A DNA stretch of 64,000 nt. It comes from an uncultured Kiritimatiellota bacterium. Lineage in GTDB: Bacteria > Verrucomicrobiota > Kiritimatiellia > RFP12 > DVOR01. Positions 59,105 to 64,000 of the stretch are shown piece by piece (position 1 is the first letter of the stretch; each line of letters opens with the position of its first letter). Where the stretch lies: assembly GCA_944389945.1 (NCBI GenBank), contig CALXOF010000003.1:62001-126000 (forward strand). The letters are read 5' to 3'. The notes below the pieces were generated by a model. The model saw nothing but the letters and a program-made list of their open reading frames with translations. It was not told the DNA's origin and searched no databases. Made by a program: the position numbers and the translations under genes.

Positions 59105-60052
59105 ATGGAACAGGACGCGACAGAGAAGTTGGCACTCATCGATGTGGGCTCGAACACCATCCGCACCGTGGTTTACGGACGGCGCGGCAACCGCGCGCGC
59201 AAACTCTACAGCGAGCGCGACTACACGGGCCTCATCGCCTATGTCTCCAATGGACGCCTCACCGAGGAGGGCGTGGCCAAGCTTTGCGCCACCATGGCCC
59301 ACATGAAGCGTTTCTGCGCGCTCTGCCGCTGCGAGAGCGTCACCGCCTTCTCCACTGCCTCCCTGCGCGGCATCACCAACCGTGCCGAGACCGTCGAGGC
59401 CGTCCGCAAGCTCACGGGCATCGACATCGTGCCGCTCACGGCCGAGGAGGAGATGGCGTGCGACTGCGCCGCGCTCAAGCGCACGGGGCTGAAAGAAGGT
59501 TTCGCCTTCGACCTCGGCGGCGGCAGTTGCCAGGTCTTCCGCTTCGGCGAGAACGGCTTGGGCGAGGGCGCCTCGCTCCCCTTCGGCTGCCTGACGCTGG
59601 GCGAACACTTTGTGCGCCGCGGCCTCTTCCCCGACCGCGAGGAGGCGCGCGCCATGCGCCGTTACGTCCGCGGCACGCTCGATGAGTACCTCCCCGGCTT
59701 TGTCGGCGTCAAGCCGCCCGTGATCCACGCGATGGGCGGCACCGCCCGCGCCGTCGCCAAGGTGCTCCGCGCCTCCGGTCAGGCCGAGCAAGACGGCGAC
59801 TGTCTCTGCATCCCTCGCGAGGCGCTGCGCGACCTCCTGCGCGACGCCCGCAAGAACGAGGGCAAGATGGTGGCCCTGCTCCGCCGCGTCATCCCCGGGC
59901 GTATGTCCACCCTGCTCCCCGGCATCCTGGCCATGGAGACCATCGCCCGCCACCTGGAGTGCGAAACCATCGAAGTGACGCCCACCGGCGTCCGGGAAGG
60001 ATTCCTATGGACGAAACTGTTGCCTACGGCTGCACCGTCAACCGCGAACTGA
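59105..60052 (+). CDS. ppx: Exopolyphosphatase / pppGpp phosphohydrolase family protein
   Basis: 315 aa. Ppx/GppA fold of the ASKHA superfamily: phosphate-1 motif ALIDVGSNTIRTVVYG at about residues 9-24, Glu in LTAEEEMACDC (catalytic Glu, about 118), phosphate-2 AFDLGGGSCQVF (about 137) and HAMGGTARAV. Similar in length to the short Ppx/GppA forms that lack the C-terminal HD domain. It overlaps ppk1 by 46 bp, which supports Ppx over GppA. A TATCAT box at 59089-59094 and AGAGG lie upstream. Confidence 0.9.
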   Translation: MEQDATEKLALIDVGSNTIRTVVYGRRGNRARKLYSERDYTGLIAYVSNGRLTEEGVAKLCATMAHMKRFCALCRCESVTAFSTASLRGITNRAETVEAVRKLTGIDIVPLTAEEEMACDCAALKRTGLKEGFAFDLGGGSCQVFRFGENGLGEGASLPFGCLTLGEHFVRRGLFPDREEARAMRRYVRGTLDEYLPGFVGVKPPVIHAMGGTARAVAKVLRASGQAEQDGDCLCIPREALRDLLRDARKNEGKMVALLRRVIPGRMSTLLPGILAMETIARHLECETIEVTPTGVREGFLWTKLLPTAAPSTAN

Positions 60053-62118
60053 GCTGGCTCGCCTTCAACCGCCGCGTCCTCGAGGAGGCCGCGCTCGAGA
60101 GCCGCCCGCCGCTGGATCGCCTCACCTTCCTCGGCATCTTCATCTCCAACCTCGACGAGTTCTACCGCGTCCGCGTCGGCTCGTTGCTCGATCAGATGGC
60201 CCTCGAGCCGCCGCCGATTGACGACAAGACCGGCTGGACCCCCGCCCAACAGCTCGCCGCCGTCCTGCGCGAGGCCAACGTCTTGGTCGACGAGGCCGAC
60301 ACCATCGTCTCGCGCATCCGCTCCGACCTCGCCCGCGCCGGCGTGGCCTTTGAGCGCCCCGAGACGTTGGACGGCCCCCGTGCCGCCGCGATGGCCCGCT
60401 TCTATAAAGAGGAGCTCAAGCCCCTCCTCTCCCCCCTCACCATCGACTCCCACCACCCCTTCCCCTTCATCCGCGACCGCGAAGAGGCCGTCGTCTGCCG
60501 TCTGGGCAAGCGCACGCTCGGCGTCATCCTCCTGGGCCGCCTCCCCCGCCTGAAGGTCTTCTCCGACGAGGCCGGCCACTGGGCCCTCCACACCTCCGCC
60601 GTCGTCCGCTTCTTCGCGCCCAAGCTCTACGGCCACCAGGAACCCAGCGAGTGCGTCGTCTGCCGCGTCACCCGCAACGCCGACCTCACCGTTGAGGAGA
60701 GCGAGGGCGAGACCGACTTCCGCGGCGCCATGCGCGACTTCGTCCGCCGCCGCAAAAAGCTCGCCCCCGTCCGCCTCCAGTTCGCCCAGCAGCCCTCCAA
60801 GGAACTCGAGGCCCTCCTGCGCGACCGTCTCAACCTAGCCGACGCCGTCCAGTCCCGCGCCCAGGCCCTGCCGCTCGACCCCGCCTTCGCCTTCACCCTC
60901 GCCAAGGCCCTCCCGCCCGAGCTCGCCAAGTCCCTCTCCGCGCCCACCCGCAAGCCCGCCGCCGTCGCCTGGGCCCAGGGCGACATCGCCGCCCGCGTCG
61001 CCGAGCACGACCGCCTGCTCCACTTCCCCTTCGAGAGCATCCACCCCTTCGTCAAGCTCCTCGAGCAGGCCGCCGATGACCCCAAGGTCACCGCCATCCG
61101 CATCACCCTCTATCGCCTCTCCTCCAACAGCCGCATCGCCCAGGCCCTCGCCCGCGCCGCCGAGAACGGCAAGGACGTCCTCTGCGTCCTCGAGCTTCGC
61201 GCCCGTTTCGACGAGGAGAACAACATCAACTACTCCGAGATGCTCCAGGACGCCGGTTGCACCGTCATCTACGGCCTCCCCGGCTACAAGGTCCACGCCA
61301 AGGTCTGCCTTATTCTCTATAACGACGGCGGCGACGAGCCCCGCACCCTCACCCAGATCGGCACCGGCAACTACAACGAAAAGACCGCCGGCCTCTACAC
61401 CGACCTCTCCTATCTCACCACCGACCCCACCATCGGCCGCGACGCCATCCGCCTCTTCCGTGCCCTCTGCCTGGGCGACCCTGAGGTCGAGAGCGACGCC
61501 CTCTGGGTGGCCCCCAAGTCCTTCCTGCCGCGCCTCCTCGCCCAGCTCGACCAAGAGATTGCCGAGGCCCGCGCCGGCCGCCCGGCCTACGCCTTCCTCA
61601 AGGTCAACTCCCTCAACAACATGCCCCTCATCCGCAAGTTGATCGAGGCCTCCCAGGCCGGCGTCACCGTCGACCTCCACGTCCGCGGCATCTGTTGCAT
61701 CCGCCCCGGCATCCCCGGCAAGACCGACCGCCTGACCATCCGCTCCATCGTCGGCGACAGCCTCGAGCACACCCGTCTGCTCTGCTTCGGCACCCCCGGC
61801 CGCGAACGCCTCTTCATCGGCTCCGGCGACTTCCTCAACCGTAACCTCAACCGCCGCGTCGAGGTCTACACGCCCATCCTCGACCCCGACTGCCGCAAGG
61901 ACCTCCTCAAGGTCATCGACATCCTCCGCGCCGACGACGCCAAGGCCCGCCGCATGGCCCCCGACGGCACCTACGCCCTCCCGCCCCCCAGCGACAAATC
62001 GCTCTCCTCGCAGGACGCCCTCCGCCAGCGCTACGCCGACCTCAACGCCCATCCCATCCCCCCACCCGACACCCGCAAACCCGGCCTCCTCTCCCGACTC
62101 CTCCACTGGTGGCGCTAA
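60007..62118 (+). CDS. ppk1: Polyphosphate kinase 1
   Basis: 703 aa from the ATG at 60007, within the end of ppx and preceded by GGGAAGGATT. PPK1 family throughout: NRELSWLAFNRRVLEEA at the N-terminus, the ATP-binding middle domain, the catalytic His in GYKVHAKVCLI (about residue 434), TGNYNEKTA, and the second His in SLEHTRLLCFG. It makes polyphosphate from ATP and is paired with ppx for breakdown. The stop codon TAA lies in the loop of a GGCGCTAACGCGCC hairpin (module E). Confidence 0.95.
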   Translation: MDETVAYGCTVNRELSWLAFNRRVLEEAALESRPPLDRLTFLGIFISNLDEFYRVRVGSLLDQMALEPPPIDDKTGWTPAQQLAAVLREANVLVDEADTIVSRIRSDLARAGVAFERPETLDGPRAAAMARFYKEELKPLLSPLTIDSHHPFPFIRDREEAVVCRLGKRTLGVILLGRLPRLKVFSDEAGHWALHTSAVVRFFAPKLYGHQEPSECVVCRVTRNADLTVEESEGETDFRGAMRDFVRRRKKLAPVRLQFAQQPSKELEALLRDRLNLADAVQSRAQALPLDPAFAFTLAKALPPELAKSLSAPTRKPAAVAWAQGDIAARVAEHDRLLHFPFESIHPFVKLLEQAADDPKVTAIRITLYRLSSNSRIAQALARAAENGKDVLCVLELRARFDEENNINYSEMLQDAGCTVIYGLPGYKVHAKVCLILYNDGGDEPRTLTQIGTGNYNEKTAGLYTDLSYLTTDPTIGRDAIRLFRALCLGDPEVESDALWVAPKSFLPRLLAQLDQEIAEARAGRPAYAFLKVNSLNNMPLIRKLIEASQAGVTVDLHVRGICCIRPGIPGKTDRLTIRSIVGDSLEHTRLLCFGTPGRERLFIGSGDFLNRNLNRRVEVYTPILDPDCRKDLLKVIDILRADDAKARRMAPDGTYALPPPSDKSLSSQDALRQRYADLNAHPIPPPDTRKPGLLSRLLHWWR

Positions 62119-62850
62119 CGCGCCCCGCTGATTGGCTGATTGGAAGGGGCGCTGACGCGCCCCGGAAAATGGAGCGCGCGCCAAGCGCGCGACAGGTAAG
62201 GTCATGGTTCGTAGCGGCGTCAGCCGCCCTCCTGAATCTCCTGTATCTCCTGCATCTCCTGTAACGCCGTGGCGGCGTCAGCCGTCGTGCAGAGCGGCGT
62301 CAGCCGCGCTCCTGTATCTCCTGAATCTCCTGCATCTCCTGAACACGTCGTGCTAGGCCGTGGGCGCGTCAGCGCCCCTTCCCCAAAGCATGGCGTGCGA
62401 AGCCCGCCATGCCCCTACAGGCCCTTCGGGCCGGACGTGCGCCTTGCGCACGCACGGCCCGCCTTCTGCGCCGCCTTCCTTCGTGATTTCTAAAATATTC
62501 TGGCAGTCCTGCGTGCGGTAGCACGCCCTTAATCTGCAACAAATCTGCGAAATCGGCGGTTTCATCACACTGGCAGTCCTGCCGGCGGTAGCCGGCCCCT
62601 AATCGGCTCCAATCTGCGTAATCGGCGGTTCCATCCTGCATCACTTTTTGTCTCCCCAAAGGCCTCTCCTCGGACCCCTAAGGGTTTCGGGGCGGACCAC
62701 TATAGGGTCTCGCCCCCGACCACTATAGGGATTGACCTCGGACCACTATAGGGTCTCAGAAGGGGCGCTGACGCGTCTCCGGAGAATGGCAGTACTCCCT
62801 CCGCCCCTCCAATCAGCTAATCAGCCAATCAGCCAATCAGCGGGTCGGCG
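62106..62850 (+). repeat. Repeat mosaic with module A copy 5 and several B copies
   Basis: Module E at the ppk1 stop and again at 62148-62163, CTCCTGTATCTCCTGCATCT units (62231-62342), the inverted CCAAAGCATGGCGTGCGAAG block (62384-62465), inverted module B with GCGTGCGGTAGCACGC (62504-62545), variant B with GCCGGCGGTAGCCGGC (62580-62632), then module A (CCCCTAAGGG, CCACTATAGGG three times, 62671-62757), module E and a module C array to 62840. Confidence 0.85.
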
Positions 62851-62852
62851 GC

Positions 62853-63488
62853 TCAGCCGCCGACCCTATACGCTTTGGCTTGGGAGAGGCGGTGTTCGCG
62901 GATGTATTTGATGCGGTCGTAGACGATGGGGTTGAGCGCGCGGGCACGGGCGAGAATCCGGTAGACCTGGCGCTCTTTGAGGTCGTAGAGTTTGGCGAGG
63001 GTGCGAATGAAGATGGCGCGACTGGGATGCTCGGGTTCGTGGCGGTGCGCCCATTCATGGAGCAGGTGGCAGTAGCGTTCGGGGAGGCCCTTGAAGGCGA
63101 CCTCGATGGCGGCCACCAACGACTCCTGCCGGTCGGCCAAGTCGCCAACCCACGCGGAGAGTTCGTTTTGGACCGGCGCGGCCAGCCGGCGACAGGCAGG
63201 GACCGCTCCGCAGAGGCAAGGCGTGGCACCGGCTTGGACCACGCGGATGGGTCGGCGCAAGACCGTCTCGGCCTTGGCGGCAAGACCGCGCAACTTGTCC
63301 ACGGAGACGCCGGGCTCGGCCACCAACAGAAGGCACCGGAAGTCGGCGCGGTCGCGGAGGCTTTGCAGAGCGGCGGTGAGTTGCTCGGGATGGCGGACGC
63401 GCAGCGCCCACGCAGTTTGGCCGTCAGGCGCGTGGGGGCAGACCACGGGAAAAGGGGACGCGACGGCAACAGCGGCAGAATCACACAT
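62853..63488 (-). CDS. Protein of unknown function with possible C-terminal HTH
   Basis: 211 aa from the ATG at 63488 (AGGAG 7 nt upstream). I recognise no family. Seen: an N-terminal half with several Cys (CPHAP, PCLCGAVPAC), no membrane segment, and a charged C-terminal half with a possible helix-turn-helix (IFIRTLAKLYDLKERQVYRILARARAL, about 158-185). It could be a small DNA-binding protein, but this is weak. The stop codon TGA lies in the loop of a GGCGGCTCAGCCGCC hairpin. The competing frames overlapping it read less like protein. Confidence 0.6.
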   Translation of the reverse strand: MCDSAAVAVASPFPVVCPHAPDGQTAWALRVRHPEQLTAALQSLRDRADFRCLLLVAEPGVSVDKLRGLAAKAETVLRRPIRVVQAGATPCLCGAVPACRRLAAPVQNELSAWVGDLADRQESLVAAIEVAFKGLPERYCHLLHEWAHRHEPEHPSRAIFIRTLAKLYDLKERQVYRILARARALNPIVYDRIKYIREHRLSQAKAYRVGG

Positions 63489-63540
63489 AGACACACTCCT
63501 AGGTTCACTTCAGTGAGAAAAGGTGAGCCTATTATAGCAT

Positions 63541-64000
63541 AAGGGGGCGGCTGATGCCGCCCCCTTATGCTGCTGATTGGCTGATTGGCTGATTAGCTGA
63601 TTGGAGGGGCGCTGACGCGCCCCGGACTGCCAAAATGGGGAACCGCAGATTTCACAGATTTGTTGCAGATTAAGGGCGTGCTACCGCACGCAGGACTGCC
63701 AGTGTGGGTTAGATCACAGAGGTGCACTGAGGATTTCACAGAGGCTCACAAAGAAGGACTGCCAGAATAGGGAAACCGCCGATTTCGCAGATTGGAGCCG
63801 ATTAGGGGCCGGCTACCGCCGGCAGGACTGCCAGTGTGATGGAACCGCAGATTTCGCAGATTTGTTGCAGATTAAGGGCGTGCTACCGCACGCAGGACTG
63901 CCAGAATATTTTGGAAATCACCGTGCAGGCCCAAAGGGCCAAACCTTCCACGGCTAAGAACACGAAGAACCACAAAGAGACACAAAGCACGGCGCAGAAG
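63541..64000 (+). repeat. Repeat mosaic at the right edge
   Basis: GGGGGCGGCTGATGCCGCCCCC hairpin just upstream of the unknown gene (63543-63564), module C, module E (63604-63623), then three consecutive B units: 63641-63703 (GCGTGCTACCGCACGC), 63776-63832 (GCCGGCTACCGCCGGC) and 63841-63903 (GCGTGCTACCGCACGC). An AACCTTCCACGGCTAAGAAC block and a CACAAAGAGACAC array end the window. Confidence 0.85.

Noticed and set aside
63641..63903. Module B tandem copies as a CRISPR
   Set aside because: The spaced B units contain internal hairpins and the intervals between them are made of other repeat modules, not unique spacers.

Overview
The window comes from a GC-rich (roughly 60-65 percent) Gram-negative-type bacterium. 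Several things point, without proof, to an anaerobic gut or sediment member of the Kiritimatiellota/Verrucomicrobiota group. A secreted protease carries the calcium-binding tail plus beta-domain common in that group. There is a GatCAB amidotransferase, an anaerobe-style Thi4, a PPP-type phosphatase in an FHA/kinase locus, and intergenic spacers packed with short structured repeats. No ribosomal RNA or single-copy phylogenetic marker is present to settle the assignment.

Layout. 0-6.5 kb: five tandem small membrane proteins, four with an N-terminal zinc ribbon, then an FHA-domain membrane protein coupled to a PEGA-repeat exported protein, then a TatD nuclease. 6.9-12.1 kb: tRNA-Lys, a SWIM-SNF2 helicase, and a DUF4143-type ATPase preceded by four 32-bp direct repeats. 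12.6-19.7 kb: thiE, thi4, trigger factor, and an amino-acid ABC transporter. Its ATPase is fused to a kinase-like ATPase domain, and its binding-protein/permease gene is broken by a nonsense codon and a frameshift. 20.2-24.9 kb: a CPBP membrane protease divergent from gatC-gatA-gatB and a methyltransferase. 25-34 kb: a signalling locus on the minus strand (VWA, Ser/Thr kinase with FHA-like tail, zinc-ribbon/FHA-like protein, second VWA, coiled coil, membrane PPP phosphatase, two zinc-ribbon membrane proteins), divergent from a TPR protein.

34-40 kb: an ankyrin lipoprotein, an ArsR-family regulator, an amino-sugar operon (two NahK-like kinases plus NagB), and tRNA-Leu. 40-45 kb: a two-gene restriction-modification locus with GIY-YIG, helicase and N6-adenine methylase parts in one chain. 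46-53 kb: BioG-BioC pair with a transglycosylase-like protein, an AlbA_2/Schlafen-type regulator with its own operator, a C10 cysteine protease, and MtaB. 53-58 kb: a tightly coupled minus-strand operon (CDF metal transporter, coiled-coil/TPR protein, Nudix hydrolase, methyltransferase, NamZ-like muramidase). 59-62 kb: polyphosphate pair ppx-ppk1. The end holds one unknown protein and repeats.

Most spacers are mosaics of recurring modules, which I label as follows. A is a block of CTATAG palindromes. B is a GCAGATT direct-repeat block followed by a short hairpin. C is an AATCAGC array. D is a GTCCTATAG array followed by three hairpins. E is a GGGGCGCTNACGCGCCCC hairpin followed by GAGAACGGA units. 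Others are a CACAAAGGACAC array, a long GCGGGCC...CACGCTTTGG block, and a GGAAGTTTAGAAGCTTGG block. Paired changes in the stems of A, B and D suggest that structure is maintained. The stretch from about 20.2 to 33.9 kb is nearly free of them. Several genes appear to have leaderless transcripts: an extended -10 box ends exactly 6 nt before the ATG.
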